Source: Deinococcus sp. KNUC1210 (GTDB lineage Bacteria > Deinococcota > Deinococci > Deinococcales > Deinococcaceae). Taken from it: DNA of 64,000 nucleotides. The notes beneath the pieces were generated by a model that saw nothing but the letters and a program-made list of their open reading frames with translations, had not been told where the DNA came from and did not search any database. The position numbers and the translations under genes were made by a program. Below, in pieces: positions 32,866-41,632 of this stretch. Within the stretch, counting starts at the first letter, position 1; each line of letters starts with the position of its first letter. The stretch covers positions 1-64,000 of the forward strand of contig NZ_CP092193.1 of NCBI RefSeq assembly GCF_022344005.1, read 5' to 3'.

Positions 32866-33311
32866 AGATGCTCTCGGTGATTTCTCCGATGGACCTGGCG
32901 CTCGTCGATCCGCGCATTGGGAAAGACGTGGAGAACCGGGCCTGGAAGAACGCCTCCGGCCTCCAGGGACAGGCCCGCCGCCTGATCGGGCAGCGCCTCG
33001 CCATTCACGCCAGCAAGAAGTACGACGGGCGGTATGCCGGGATGATCCGCCGTCTGACCGGCATCGATCTGCCCAAGGATCACACCTCGCCCGGCTGCAT
33101 CGTCGGCGTGGTGACCGTCGCGGATTTCACGGACTGGAGTTCCAGCCGCTGGTTTGTGGACGACGGCGAACAGTTGGCGCTGAGCGTGCGAGACCCGATT
33201 CGCTTACCAGAGCCCATCGCCTGTGTCGGAGGCCTGGGCTTTCGCGAGGTACCAACCGCCGAATTTAACTGGCTGAAAGACCAGCTGCTCTTTCAAGGGG
33301 TGATGTTGTGA
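32862..33311 (+). CDS. ASCH-domain-like protein
   Basis: 149 residues. The order VISPMDLALVDPRIGKDVEN, LAIHASKKYDG, GCIVGVVTVADFTD and then LPEPIACVGGLGF fits the ASCH fold (PUA-like), which binds RNA or modified nucleotides. Phage ASCH proteins may handle modified bases, which fits the DNA-modification genes upstream. Confidence 0.65.
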   Translation: MKMLSVISPMDLALVDPRIGKDVENRAWKNASGLQGQARRLIGQRLAIHASKKYDGRYAGMIRRLTGIDLPKDHTSPGCIVGVVTVADFTDWSSSRWFVDDGEQLALSVRDPIRLPEPIACVGGLGFREVPTAEFNWLKDQLLFQGVML

Positions 33312-33421
33312 ACACCATTACCGATCAGACCCAAGCCCTACTTCACTCTTCTCTGCCCCACGAGCTCATAGACATCGCACCCTGCTTCAGTGAGGAGACG
33401 AGAGTCACCAACTGTAGATAG
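33308..33421 (+). CDS. Short final ORF of the early operon, possibly truncated
   Basis: 37 residues from a GTG at 33308 that overlaps the ASCH stop (GTGA). The frame ends early at TAG, and the DNA then changes to AT-rich accessory sequence, so this may be the 5' remnant of a longer gene cut by insertion of the lipoprotein cassette. Confidence 0.35.
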   Translation: MNTITDQTQALLHSSLPHELIDIAPCFSEETRVTNCR

Positions 33422-33464
33422 GCTGCCAAATCCCTACGGCTACACCGCCTCTTTACTCTAGAGG

Positions 33465-34658
33465 ATGACAATAGACCAGATGAAGATTTTTGCCCTGTCA
33501 TTTGCGCTCATCGTCTTTTTTACAGGCTGCGCTGTCTACACAACAGGTTTTTCTAGCAAAAAAACATCGCATCAGCCACTTGCTATCCAATTTATTATTC
33601 CGAGCGAGCATTCTGTTTTGAAAAATGCCTATGTTTTTGGTAGCGACCCTAGAACAAAATTAGTATACGGAATTCATAATTCTTTCTTCAGCTCGACAGA
33701 CGATGGAGGCGACCACTGGACCGACCTCGCACCGTGGCCATACATTGCTCTTGAAGCCAAAGGTGGCGTTGTTGATCTGATCGTGGCGGAAGGGCATATT
33801 TTTCTGCTTACCACAAAGGGGAATCTGCTGGAATCCGATACCCTCGCACCAGGGCTCAAGTTTCAGGACGTCAGCGCTCCCACGACCGCTCAAGGTGGTC
33901 CCCGTCACCTCGCCGCCAATGGTCGGCCTTACGGACTTGCAGCGATGGCAGGTTGGGTTTTTCAGGGAGAGTATACAAATGCACCGAATGAAATCTACCC
34001 AGACGCGCCCAGAGTGCTGCGATACGACATCGCTCGACACCGTTGGCACATTTCGTTCGCCACACCTCACGCTCGGCATATCCACTCCCTCTTGGTTGAC
34101 GACCAGGCGAAAACACTTTTCGTCAGCGTTGGAGACGAAGGCTACGGAGACGGCATCGGGGTTTGGCGCTTGGACGCCACACAAATAGGGAAGGGTCAAG
34201 GACAAGGGGAAGACCAAGCGGTGAAATGGAGTGATCAGCGACCTCAACAACAAGATAGAGAGAATTATCCAGTGGATATGATCATTGGCGGGCCGCATTC
34301 AGGTTTTCCAGGCGATCTGCTCGCTGCGAGTGATCTTCCTGGCACGCATGTAATGCATGTGAGAACGACGCAAGCCCCTGGAACTGCCCCGATAGAGGCG
34401 CTCATCATTCCACCCTCTGGTGAGCCGAGAGAAACCGTTCGAGACGTGACGGAAGACCGATCAACAGGCGTCTTGTATTTCTGGACGACAGAGTCTTCCA
34501 CACCTGGCCTGTATGTTTCGGCCCCTCCGTATACCACAGAAGAAAAAGTTTGGTCCTACAACGCCAATGTCACGCTCACCAGAACGGCTCTCTCCGGTGG
34601 GTTTCTGATGCTGGGCAGTGAACGATTTAGAATTTCAGCGCCTGACGCTCAACACTGA
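33465..34658 (+). CDS. Secreted lipoprotein, beta-propeller-like
   Basis: 397 residues with a lipoprotein signal (FALSFALIVFFTGC, acylated Cys about residue 22). The mature protein has repeated beta segments suggesting a propeller. It is clearly related to the protein at 50513-52231: both share ARH(I/V)H, VG(D)xGxxGIGxWRL, a NYPV segment and LYFWT...YVS(A/P)PPYT-like stretches. More AT-rich than the phage genes; probably lysogenic cargo. Function unknown. Confidence 0.65.
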   Translation: MTIDQMKIFALSFALIVFFTGCAVYTTGFSSKKTSHQPLAIQFIIPSEHSVLKNAYVFGSDPRTKLVYGIHNSFFSSTDDGGDHWTDLAPWPYIALEAKGGVVDLIVAEGHIFLLTTKGNLLESDTLAPGLKFQDVSAPTTAQGGPRHLAANGRPYGLAAMAGWVFQGEYTNAPNEIYPDAPRVLRYDIARHRWHISFATPHARHIHSLLVDDQAKTLFVSVGDEGYGDGIGVWRLDATQIGKGQGQGEDQAVKWSDQRPQQQDRENYPVDMIIGGPHSGFPGDLLAASDLPGTHVMHVRTTQAPGTAPIEALIIPPSGEPRETVRDVTEDRSTGVLYFWTTESSTPGLYVSAPPYTTEEKVWSYNANVTLTRTALSGGFLMLGSERFRISAPDAQH

Positions 34659-34687
34659 CACCCTTTGGGAGAGATCTCAACAGCAGA

Positions 34688-34962
34688 ATGAAGACTCCAG
34701 GCATGTGGATATGGCATTGGAGCACGCGATCTGAGAGTCACAGGTGGCTTGTCCACATCAGCGGAGAACAGCACGCCCTTATCACCGAAGCCGACGCCTG
34801 GGCCGAGAGCGTGCTGCCCATCTCGAACAGCACCACGAGCACGAAGGATGCGATCTGTACCGGGCACTCAGGGAGCGCATTCACGGACCGGGCAGCTGGG
34901 ATTCGGAACTGTGGGTATGGCGGATTGCCTTCCAAGTCGAATCTGTGGTGGTTGCTCAATAG
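34688..34962 (+). pseudogene. Small gene with apparent frameshift
   Basis: Two frames each give half of a credible protein: 34688 to about 34805 (MWIWHWSTRSESHRW, HALITEADAW) and about 34805 to 34962 (ERAAHLEQHHEHEGCDLYRA and ending FQVESVVVAQ). Restoring one G in the run at 34800-34802 joins them into 91 residues. Helical C-terminal half; no family recognised. It is either a true pseudogene or a consensus error. Confidence 0.45.
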
Positions 34963-35327
34963 GGCGGCGTGAACCGGACCGGGGGACTGTGCAACTCTGT
35001 TCCAACTGCGGTCACTGCCGCCACCAACGGTGCGGGTTCTCCTACTTGTGCCAGCGGAAGCGCATGCTTCATAGCAAGATCGCGGAGTATTTTCAGAGCT
35101 TCGGCAGCAGGTGCGGTCACCCCTCTGTCCTCGATCGCCTCGCGGGAAATGGTGACGGCTGCTTTGCCCTCCATCCCGGCTCTCAGCATCGGTTGAGTGG
35201 CGTACAAGATCACCAGGTCAGGCTGACGCGTCTCATAGCCGCGCAGTTCCGTTCCAACGGGTAAGCCGTTGGCTTGTGCGTTGAGCAGGGCATTGAGTTG
35301 GGGTCGGAGCGGGAATTGAGTCTCCAT
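34956..35327 (-). CDS. Hypothetical protein
   Basis: 123 residues, soluble. Helical segments (TAPAAEALKILRDLAMKHAL) follow a beta-rich middle (RQPDLVILYATQPMLRAG). It converges with and overlaps the frameshifted gene by 7 bp. No strong ribosome site is visible before the ATG at 35327, so the start is uncertain. No family recognised. Confidence 0.45.
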   Translation of the reverse strand: METQFPLRPQLNALLNAQANGLPVGTELRGYETRQPDLVILYATQPMLRAGMEGKAAVTISREAIEDRGVTAPAAEALKILRDLAMKHALPLAQVGEPAPLVAAVTAVGTELHSPPVRFTPPY

Positions 35328-35404
35328 TTCGGGAGGCTATCGTTCAACGGTATAGATTCACACGTACCCTATGAAGGTGCAACTATGACGCAGACGAGGA
35401 TTTT

Positions 35405-36382
35405 ATGAGTGGCACCCTACCCCACTACCGCCACTGGTCAGAAGTACCGGACAACCTGCTGACCGAGACGGCACTCAAGAAACTGGGCCTGCTGGCGGGT
35501 GGGCTGGCAGTCTCGACGGTCACGTATAACCGGGGGCGCGACACCACGGTGCTGTACGACCGCACCAAGGCGGTGCCGAAGCCCCCGCGCACCCTCGCGC
35601 AGCAGGCCGGAGTGCTGAAGGCCAGGGAAACGCGGGAAGCCAAGGCTGCTGCCCAGCAGAAGGCAGAAGCAGCCAGGTGGGGGCGCTACTACGACCGCAA
35701 AAAAGCGGAACTGTGCGAGCGCCTGAATGCGGACAAACTGGCGGCCCGCCAGACCTTCCAGCGCTGGGCTGCCGACCCGCAGGCGGTGGTGCTGGACACC
35801 GAAACCACCGGACTGAGCGGGAAGGTGATCGAGATCGGGCTGTGCACGGTCGCTGGCGAGTCGCTGTTTGAGCGCCGAATCCGGGTGGACGAACCGGTAG
35901 AAGTGGGCGCATTCGAGGTGCACGGCATCAGCGACGCTGATCTGGCGCACTGCCCGGCCTGGGACGTGGTGTGGCCGGAACTGAAGCCGTTGCTGGCTGG
36001 GAAGACCGTGATCGCCTTCAACGCGGGTTTCGACGAGGCGGCGCTGGAGCGCAGCGTGCGGCACCTCTTCCCTGCTGAGCGCTTTGAGAAGCAGACCGAA
36101 ATGCTTGAGAATGGCTCGACACGGCACCTCTGGCCGCTGCCGCTGTTCGACTGGGAGTGCGCGATGCTGACCTACGCGGCGTGGTGGCAGGCATACAGCC
36201 GCTGGCATGACAGCTACACCTGGCAGAGCCTGAAGTGGGCCTCGCACGGGCTGGCGCTGCCAGAGCGGCAGACACACGGGGCACTCGACGACGCCCAGCG
36301 CACAGCGGCGGTGATTCGACATGTGGCGAGCGCAGAACTGAACCTGTGGACGCCCGAAGACATTTCAGACGACTGGATCTAG
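35405..36382 (+). CDS. DnaQ-like 3'-5' exonuclease
   Basis: 325 residues. The N-terminal 115 residues are a charged helical extension. The exonuclease domain starts at VVLDTETTGLSG (Exo I, DE) and continues with HGISDADLAHCP, VIAFNAGFDEAALERSV (Exo II, D) and HGALDDAQRTAAVI (Exo III, H and D), making a complete DEDDh set. It resembles the epsilon subunit type and would act in proofreading or repair of element DNA. The 5' region is separated from neighbours, so it may be an independent unit. Confidence 0.85.
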   Translation: MSGTLPHYRHWSEVPDNLLTETALKKLGLLAGGLAVSTVTYNRGRDTTVLYDRTKAVPKPPRTLAQQAGVLKARETREAKAAAQQKAEAARWGRYYDRKKAELCERLNADKLAARQTFQRWAADPQAVVLDTETTGLSGKVIEIGLCTVAGESLFERRIRVDEPVEVGAFEVHGISDADLAHCPAWDVVWPELKPLLAGKTVIAFNAGFDEAALERSVRHLFPAERFEKQTEMLENGSTRHLWPLPLFDWECAMLTYAAWWQAYSRWHDSYTWQSLKWASHGLALPERQTHGALDDAQRTAAVIRHVASAELNLWTPEDISDDWI

Positions 36383-36388
36383 CTAGAA

Positions 36389-37075
36389 CTACTCGAAATC
36401 CTTCTTGAGGGCATCGACACGGTTGGGGATTACATACAAATACTCAATGAGGTTTTCCAGCAACTCAACCATTTTTACAGCCGTCTCAATATTTGTTTCT
36501 TTGTCCAAGTCGAAGTGGGCTCCAAGATTTCCGCCCTCTCGCATCGCATGCGAAAGCTCGATAATGGGTTTATCTAACTCTACTGCATCTGGTAGATCTT
36601 TGATCAGCTTAAAAAGAGACTTATCTTTAATTTCTTCAGGATTAGGGTAAGACAGTTTAACGATACCTTCCAACGTTCTTCTTGCCAGAGTTGCCACAGC
36701 ACTTGGAATACCACCATTTAACGCTGCAATCGTATCACTGTAGGCTTTTTGAACCCGTTCCGGCGCATTCTCAATCCCGTCTACTGGTGGGCGTTTATCT
36801 GCAAAAGACGGATCAACAAATAGTTGCGTAAGCATTCCATTTTTTACATCAAAGCCTATCAGCCTTATAGCTACAGCACAGGCTATATTAGGACACTGAA
36901 CCAGGGCAAACCAGGTATTGCCAGATTGAAAAGTTCCATGAGAGACATCGAGAGCGTAATTTCTCCCGCATACTCCACACGTACTGTTAATTTTTAAAGG
37001 CGAAGAGGGATCTCTGCCCGATTGCCACTGCGTAATCGACGAAACAGGGATTGATCGCATAATTTGATTATGCAC
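36389..37075 (-). CDS. DUF4145 protein with zinc-binding cysteines
   Basis: 228 residues. The N-terminal part has CGVCGRNYAL and CPNIAC, likely zinc ligands. The C-terminal half (YSDTIAALNGGIPSAVATLA, RRTLEGIVK, LSHAMREGGNLGAHF) is the DUF4145 domain, found alone and fused to restriction enzymes. Its AT content is far above that of the phage genes, indicating recent acquisition. A defence role is possible but unproven. Confidence 0.75.
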   Translation of the reverse strand: MHNQIMRSIPVSSITQWQSGRDPSSPLKINSTCGVCGRNYALDVSHGTFQSGNTWFALVQCPNIACAVAIRLIGFDVKNGMLTQLFVDPSFADKRPPVDGIENAPERVQKAYSDTIAALNGGIPSAVATLARRTLEGIVKLSYPNPEEIKDKSLFKLIKDLPDAVELDKPIIELSHAMREGGNLGAHFDLDKETNIETAVKMVELLENLIEYLYVIPNRVDALKKDFE

Positions 37076-37139
37076 TAGAGACTGTAGACATTACCGAATA
37101 GCAAGATGGGGCTGCACCAGCCTGAGCAGTTGATTCAAG

Positions 37140-37154
37140 ACCACATTCCGTGGT
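37140..37154. promoter_or_regulatory. Inverted repeat before parA, candidate operator or centromere
   Basis: ACCAC-ATTCC-GTGGT, an inverted repeat ending 17 bp before the parA ATG. It could be a ParA/ParB autoregulation site or a parS-like element; a single copy is weak evidence. Confidence 0.3.
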
Positions 37155-37171
37155 GTACGCTCTGAACAACG

Positions 37172-37930
37172 ATGAAGATCTTGACGGTGTTCAACCATGC
37201 AGGCGGGGCCGCCAAAACGTCCACTGTACGCGACCTTGGATACGCGTTTGCCCAACGGGGATTTCGCGTGCTGCTCGTCGATCTCGATCCGCAGGCCAAC
37301 CTGAGCACGTGGCTGGGCGTGGACGCGGAACCCAGCCAGACGGTCTACCAGACGCTGGTCGAGAATGCCCCCCTGCCCGCCCCCTCGACGGTGTTCGGAC
37401 TGGACCTGATTCCGAGCACCCTGGGTCTGGCGAAAGCGGAAGCACAGTTACCTGGCATCATCGGCGGCGTCACGCACCTGCGTGACCGACTCGGGGAATG
37501 GACAGACCGCTACGACCTGGTGCTGATCGACAGCCCGCCCAGCCTGGGGCAACTCAGTCTGTCTGCCTGCCTTGCCGCAGGGGCACTGATTGTGCCGGTG
37601 CCAACGACTCATAAAGGGGTGGGCGGTCTTCCGGCGGTGCACGAAATGGTGGCCACGTACCGCAAGTTGAATCCCGGCCTGCATATCGCGTGGTACGTGC
37701 CGACCCAGTACAACGCGAATACGAGTCATCACCGCGAGGTGCTCGACGTGTTGCGCGAACGCCTCACGCCACTGGGCTCTCCGATCACCTACCGACCGGC
37801 GGTGTATCCCGACGCCCACGCCCAGGGCATGCCGGTCAGTGCATATCAGCCGGGCAGCGCAGCCGATACCGAGATCCAGCGGGCAGCCGATGAGTTGGAA
37901 GCCATCATCCACTTGGGGGTACAGGCGTAA
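37172..37930 (+). CDS. parA: ParA-family partition ATPase with altered Walker A
   Basis: 252 residues. The order [32 protein letters not shown], and [20 protein letters not shown] is that of ParA/Soj. The canonical KGGxGKT is replaced by HAGGAAKT (residues 9-16): the signature first Lys is absent, and the third Gly-position is Ala, while K15 and T16 remain. It would move the replicon with ParB; its partner gene lies 1.6 kb downstream, separated by an IscB element. Confidence 0.9.
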   Translation: MKILTVFNHAGGAAKTSTVRDLGYAFAQRGFRVLLVDLDPQANLSTWLGVDAEPSQTVYQTLVENAPLPAPSTVFGLDLIPSTLGLAKAEAQLPGIIGGVTHLRDRLGEWTDRYDLVLIDSPPSLGQLSLSACLAAGALIVPVPTTHKGVGGLPAVHEMVATYRKLNPGLHIAWYVPTQYNANTSHHREVLDVLRERLTPLGSPITYRPAVYPDAHAQGMPVSAYQPGSAADTEIQRAADELEAIIHLGVQA

Positions 37931-38172
37931 CTCATCCCCGGCCGAAAGGCCGAGGCATTGACGAGTTAAATCGTCGGGCCTGAGTTACCCGAAGACCGAA
38001 CGGTAAACGATTCAGAGACGCGCACCCCCGAATACCTCGCCAGTTTTGGGCTCTGCGATGTTCAACAACCAAAGGCGTTGGGAAGCGCCCCCTGTTGAAT
38101 GAAGACCTGACGCTCTGATTCCCTTCTAGGCGAACATTACCGGAGCAATCCGAGATCACCACGAGGTCAGTA
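37931..38172 (+). ncRNA. IscB-associated omega-RNA (HEARO)
   Basis: The 242 nt between parA and iscB hold no frame but strong structure: GGCCGAAAGGCC near 37940, GACGA/TCGTC at about 37959-37975, TTACC/GGTAA at about 37985-38005, and TTCAACAACC...TGTTGAA enclosing a GCGTTGGGAAGCGC hairpin at about 38060-38100. These match the HEARO/omega-RNA found upstream of iscB. The guide would be the roughly 16 nt at its 5' end, i.e. the flank at the element's left boundary near the parA stop. Confidence 0.7.
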
Positions 38173-39456
38173 ATGTCCAGAGTTTTGGTTCTAGACACGA
38201 ACAAGCGGCCATTGATGCCGTGCCACCCAGCACGCGCACGAGAGTTGCTTTCGGCTGGGAAGGCCGCCGTATGGAGGCGATATCCCTTCACTATTATTCT
38301 CAAGGAGCGCATCGGCGGCGACGTTCAGTCGATTCAGATCAAACTCGACCCCGGCTCCAAGACGACTGGCATCGCCCTGGTTATGGAGGGCAAGCGGGGC
38401 AAGAAGTGCATCTGGGGCGCGGAACTTCAACACCGAGGGATCGCCATCAAGATGAAGCTGGTAGCACGGCGCAGCCTTCGCTCGTTCCGCCGCAACCGCA
38501 CGTTGCGCTCCCGCCCCGCTCGGTTTCTCAACCGCACGAAGCCGAAAGGCTGGCTTGCTCCGAGCCTGCTGCACCGCGTTTTGACCGTTGACACCTGGGT
38601 GCGGCGGCTCGCGACATGGACGCCCGCGAATGCCATCAGCATGGAGTTGGTGCGGTTTGACATGCAACAGATGGAGAATCCTGAGATCAGCGGAGCTGAG
38701 TACCAGCAAGGACAACTCGCCGGGTACGAGGTGCGCGAGTATCTGTTGGAAAAGTGGGAACGCACGTGCGCGTACTGCAACGCGAAAGGTGTCCCACTCC
38801 AGATTGAGCACATCCACCCGAAGAGTAAAGGTGGCTCCAACCGTATCTCGAACCTGTGCGTTGCCTGCGAGACGTGCAACCAGAAGAAAGGCAGCCGGGA
38901 CATCAGTGAGTTCCTGGCCAAGAAACCTGAGCTGCTGCAGAAGATTCTGGCGCAGGCGAAGCGACCATTTCGGGATGCGGCGGCGGTCAATTCGACCCGC
39001 TGGAAGCTGTACGAGACATTGAAAAGCTACGGTTTCCCAGTGGAGATCGGCAGCGGGGGGCGCACCAAATTCAACCGCCGCTCACAGCGCTACAGCAAGG
39101 CGCACTGGATCGACGCGGCTTGTGTCGGTGAGTCGGGTGGGAACGTCTCTATCTCGATCCTCCGCCCGCTGCTGATCAAGTGTATGGGGCACGGAAATCG
39201 ACAAGCCTGTAAGACAGACGCGTTTGGATTTCCGAACAAATGGCGCACCCGAACAAAGGTATTTCGCGGCTTCCAGACGGGCGACATGGTACGTGCAGAT
39301 GTTCCGACTGGAAAGAACGCAGGGCGTCACGTCGGACGTATCTCAGTGCGTGCCACTGGCAAGTTTGCGCTGGCGACTCTAGGAGGAAAACGAGATGGCA
39401 TCAATTGGAAATACTTCCGCATCATCCAAAAACAGGATGGCTATGGCTATAGCTGA
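38173..39456 (+). CDS. iscB: IscB RNA-guided HNH/RuvC nuclease
   Basis: 427 residues, a full-length IscB. In order: PLMP domain (KRPLMPCHPARARELLSAGK), RuvC-I with D59 (LDPGSKTTGIAL), arginine-rich bridge helix (RRSLRSFRRNRTLRSR), RuvC-II with E158 (ISMELVRF), HNH with CAYC, H213 (QIEHIHPKSKGG) and CETCNQKKG, RuvC-III with H311 and D314 (HWIDAACVG), and a C-terminal TAM-interacting region. All catalytic residues are present, so it should be active as an omega-RNA-guided nuclease. It is the transposon-encoded ancestor type of Cas9. Confidence 0.95.
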   Translation: MSRVLVLDTNKRPLMPCHPARARELLSAGKAAVWRRYPFTIILKERIGGDVQSIQIKLDPGSKTTGIALVMEGKRGKKCIWGAELQHRGIAIKMKLVARRSLRSFRRNRTLRSRPARFLNRTKPKGWLAPSLLHRVLTVDTWVRRLATWTPANAISMELVRFDMQQMENPEISGAEYQQGQLAGYEVREYLLEKWERTCAYCNAKGVPLQIEHIHPKSKGGSNRISNLCVACETCNQKKGSRDISEFLAKKPELLQKILAQAKRPFRDAAAVNSTRWKLYETLKSYGFPVEIGSGGRTKFNRRSQRYSKAHWIDAACVGESGGNVSISILRPLLIKCMGHGNRQACKTDAFGFPNKWRTRTKVFRGFQTGDMVRADVPTGKNAGRHVGRISVRATGKFALATLGGKRDGINWKYFRIIQKQDGYGYS

Positions 39457-39549
39457 TGTTGCGTACCCCCCCATCCCTAATGGGTGGAAGCCCTTGGGCA
39501 CAACCCCTTTCCTCTTCGGGATTCAACCCGGGGTATCTCGGAGCTTTTT

Positions 39550-40452
39550 ATGACCAGGCGCAGGAGCATCAAAGGCCAACTGACCGATCTGGTGGCGGAT
39601 ATGGCCCCCGCCGCCGAGGAAACCCCGACCACTCTCCCTATCAGCCGCATCAGCACCGGGGCCGCGCATCAGCCGCGCCGCCGGGCGGAGGACGCCAACC
39701 TGCAGGAGCTGACGGCCAGCATCCGGGTCAAGGGCATCCTCCAGCCGCTGCTGGTGCGCCCGACCGCGAGTGGGTACGAGCTGGTGGCGGGCGAGCGTCG
39801 CCTGCGGGCCGCCGAGCTGGCTGGACTCACGGAAGTGCCGGTGCTGATCCGTGAACTCTCGGACGCTGAGGCGCTCGAAGCCGCGCTGATTGAAAACCTG
39901 CAGCGCGAAGGCATGGAGATCATCGACGAGGTGGACGCGACGCTGACCTTGGTCGCCAACCGTCTGGGCATTCCCCGCGATCAGGCCCGCCACCGTCTGT
40001 TGGCGCACAAAGGCCGCACAGCGCCGCAGGAAGATCTGCCGGAACTGGAAGCGCTGTTCGCGCTGCTGGGGCGCGGCACGTGGGAATCCTTCGTAAAGAA
40101 CAAGCTCCGCATCCTCAACTGGCCAGACGTGGTGCTGGCGGCCATGCGCGATCACGGGTTGGCGTACAGCATCGCGGGGATCATCGCAGCGGCCCCGACC
40201 GAGCATCAGGCGGAGCTGCTGGCCTACGCGCTGACCAAGACCAGCAAGGCGCAGGTGCGGACGCGGGCGAAGCAACTTAACCCGCCGAAATCACGTCTGG
40301 TCGACCGTCAACGCACGGTGTTGATGGCCCGGAAGCTGGCCTCTGAGCGCTGGCTGGCGTCCCTCAACGAGGCAGACGAGAAGGAACTCGCCGCCTGGCT
40401 GAAGAAGATGCCCGAGCGGATCCGGCAGGCGGTCGAGCCGGGCAACGCGTGA
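39550..40452 (+). CDS. parB: ParB-family partition protein
   Basis: 300 residues from the ATG at 39550. ParB/Spo0J nuclease-like domain: VKGILQPLLVRP, YELVAGERRLRAAELAGLTE, VLIRELSDAEALEAALIEN, LQREGMEIIDEVDA, then the helix-turn-helix (IPRDQARHRLLAHK) and a C-terminal region. The GERRxR CTP-binding box is intact. It binds parS and works with ParA. The original parAB operon is split by the IscB element, so parB may rely on read-through or its own promoter. Confidence 0.9.
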   Translation: MTRRRSIKGQLTDLVADMAPAAEETPTTLPISRISTGAAHQPRRRAEDANLQELTASIRVKGILQPLLVRPTASGYELVAGERRLRAAELAGLTEVPVLIRELSDAEALEAALIENLQREGMEIIDEVDATLTLVANRLGIPRDQARHRLLAHKGRTAPQEDLPELEALFALLGRGTWESFVKNKLRILNWPDVVLAAMRDHGLAYSIAGIIAAAPTEHQAELLAYALTKTSKAQVRTRAKQLNPPKSRLVDRQRTVLMARKLASERWLASLNEADEKELAAWLKKMPERIRQAVEPGNA

Positions 40453-40595
40453 CCGACTTTCGCCCAGGTCAACCACTCCCCCGTGATGGTCAGCGGGCGC
40501 AGGGGTCGCACGAGAGTCGGAACAGAATTTCCCGCTAAGGGATCCAGCTGTCTATTGACCTCGAACTAAGGCGGCAACGGGGGTAACCTGGGGCC
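40453..40595. other. Spacer between parB and the IS630 gene
   Basis: 143 bp without a frame. It should contain the left end of the IS630 element, but no terminal inverted repeat could be matched to the right side by eye. Confidence 0.3.
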
Positions 40596-41603
40596 ATGTC
40601 TCAGGTGTGGTGCCCGAGTCGTTTGACCCGTAGTCAGTTGGAGGAGCGGCGTTTGGATGCGTTGCCATTGCTGGACGATCCAGCGTTGTCGACCAGCGCG
40701 TTGGCCGAGCAGTTTGGTGTGCAGGCGAGTACCGTTCGCACGTGGCGTCGACGGTCTCGTCTTCAGGGGTGCCTCGACGCGCGTCCTATCACCGGCCGTC
40801 CATCTCAACTCTCGGATGAGTACGTCGCGGAACTGATCGACATCATCCGGGCAGGCCCCGATCCGCAACGCTTCCCGGATCAACGCTGGAATGCCCGTCG
40901 AGTGCGTGAACTGATCGGCCTCACATGTGGGATCTGGTATACCCCGGATTGGGTTGGGAAGCTGCTGCGAAGGTGGGGCTTCTCGTGGCAGAAAAGTGAG
41001 AAACGCGCTGTAGAACGCGACGAAGCTCGCATCGAGCGTTGGGTAGAGGAACAGCTTCCGATCTTGGAGCAAAAAGTCGAGGCCGGAGAAACGCTCATCT
41101 TTGTGGATGAGGTCGGGTTCAGTTTGAAACCAACCATGGCCTACAGCTGGGCACCACGGGGCGAAACGCCCATCATCTTCGGCAAGACGAGCTGGTCGAC
41201 GCTCTCCACGATTGGCGGGATTGCGACGTCCGGACACTTCTTGCAACACACGTCCCCAGGTTCCATCAAAGGCCCACAGGTCATCACATTCTTGACCCAC
41301 GTCCTGCGTCACATCCCTGGGCGAGTCACGGTCTTGCTCGATCACGCCGCGATTCACAAGACGAAGGCCTTGCACGCCTTCGTCCAGACGCAGACGCGTC
41401 TCAGCATCACGTACCTTCCACCGTATGCCCCGGAGCTCAACCCTGTCGAGCGGGTTTGGGCGTACGTCAAGCAGCAGATACTGGCGAATTTTTGTCCCGA
41501 GAACGTGTCCCAGCTCAAGTGTCGCCTGACCTTCGCTTGGCAGCGAGTGCGCACTCGCCAACTCCCGGCCCGCGTACTTGGCGTGACCTCTGTGGTGGTT
41601 TGA
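40596..41603 (+). CDS. IS630-family transposase
   Basis: 335 residues, one frame and apparently intact. The N-terminal helix-turn-helix (LSTSALAEQFGVQASTVRTW) and second HTH region (RWNARRVRELIGLTCG) are followed by the DDE domain: IFVDEVGFSLKP, VTVLLDHAAIHK and YAPELNPVERVWAYVKQQ. IS630 elements insert at TA. It sits right behind the partition genes; the copy may still be mobile. Confidence 0.92.
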   Translation: MSQVWCPSRLTRSQLEERRLDALPLLDDPALSTSALAEQFGVQASTVRTWRRRSRLQGCLDARPITGRPSQLSDEYVAELIDIIRAGPDPQRFPDQRWNARRVRELIGLTCGIWYTPDWVGKLLRRWGFSWQKSEKRAVERDEARIERWVEEQLPILEQKVEAGETLIFVDEVGFSLKPTMAYSWAPRGETPIIFGKTSWSTLSTIGGIATSGHFLQHTSPGSIKGPQVITFLTHVLRHIPGRVTVLLDHAAIHKTKALHAFVQTQTRLSITYLPPYAPELNPVERVWAYVKQQILANFCPENVSQLKCRLTFAWQRVRTRQLPARVLGVTSVVV

Positions 41604-41632
41604 CACAGGGGCGCAAGGCGTATTCTCAACGC

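Larger units (their letters stand above)
37931..39549 (+). mobile_element. IscB element (IS200/IS605 type, no tnpA) inserted between parA and parB
   Basis: The unit consists of omega-RNA and iscB and ends in a hairpin-rich stretch (CCCAT/ATGGG at 39470-39484, and CCGGGTTGAATCCCG-like repeats to about 39535) before parB at 39550. No Y1 transposase is present, so it would move in trans. Exact ends cannot be fixed without an empty site; the limits given are the parA stop and parB start. Confidence 0.6.
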
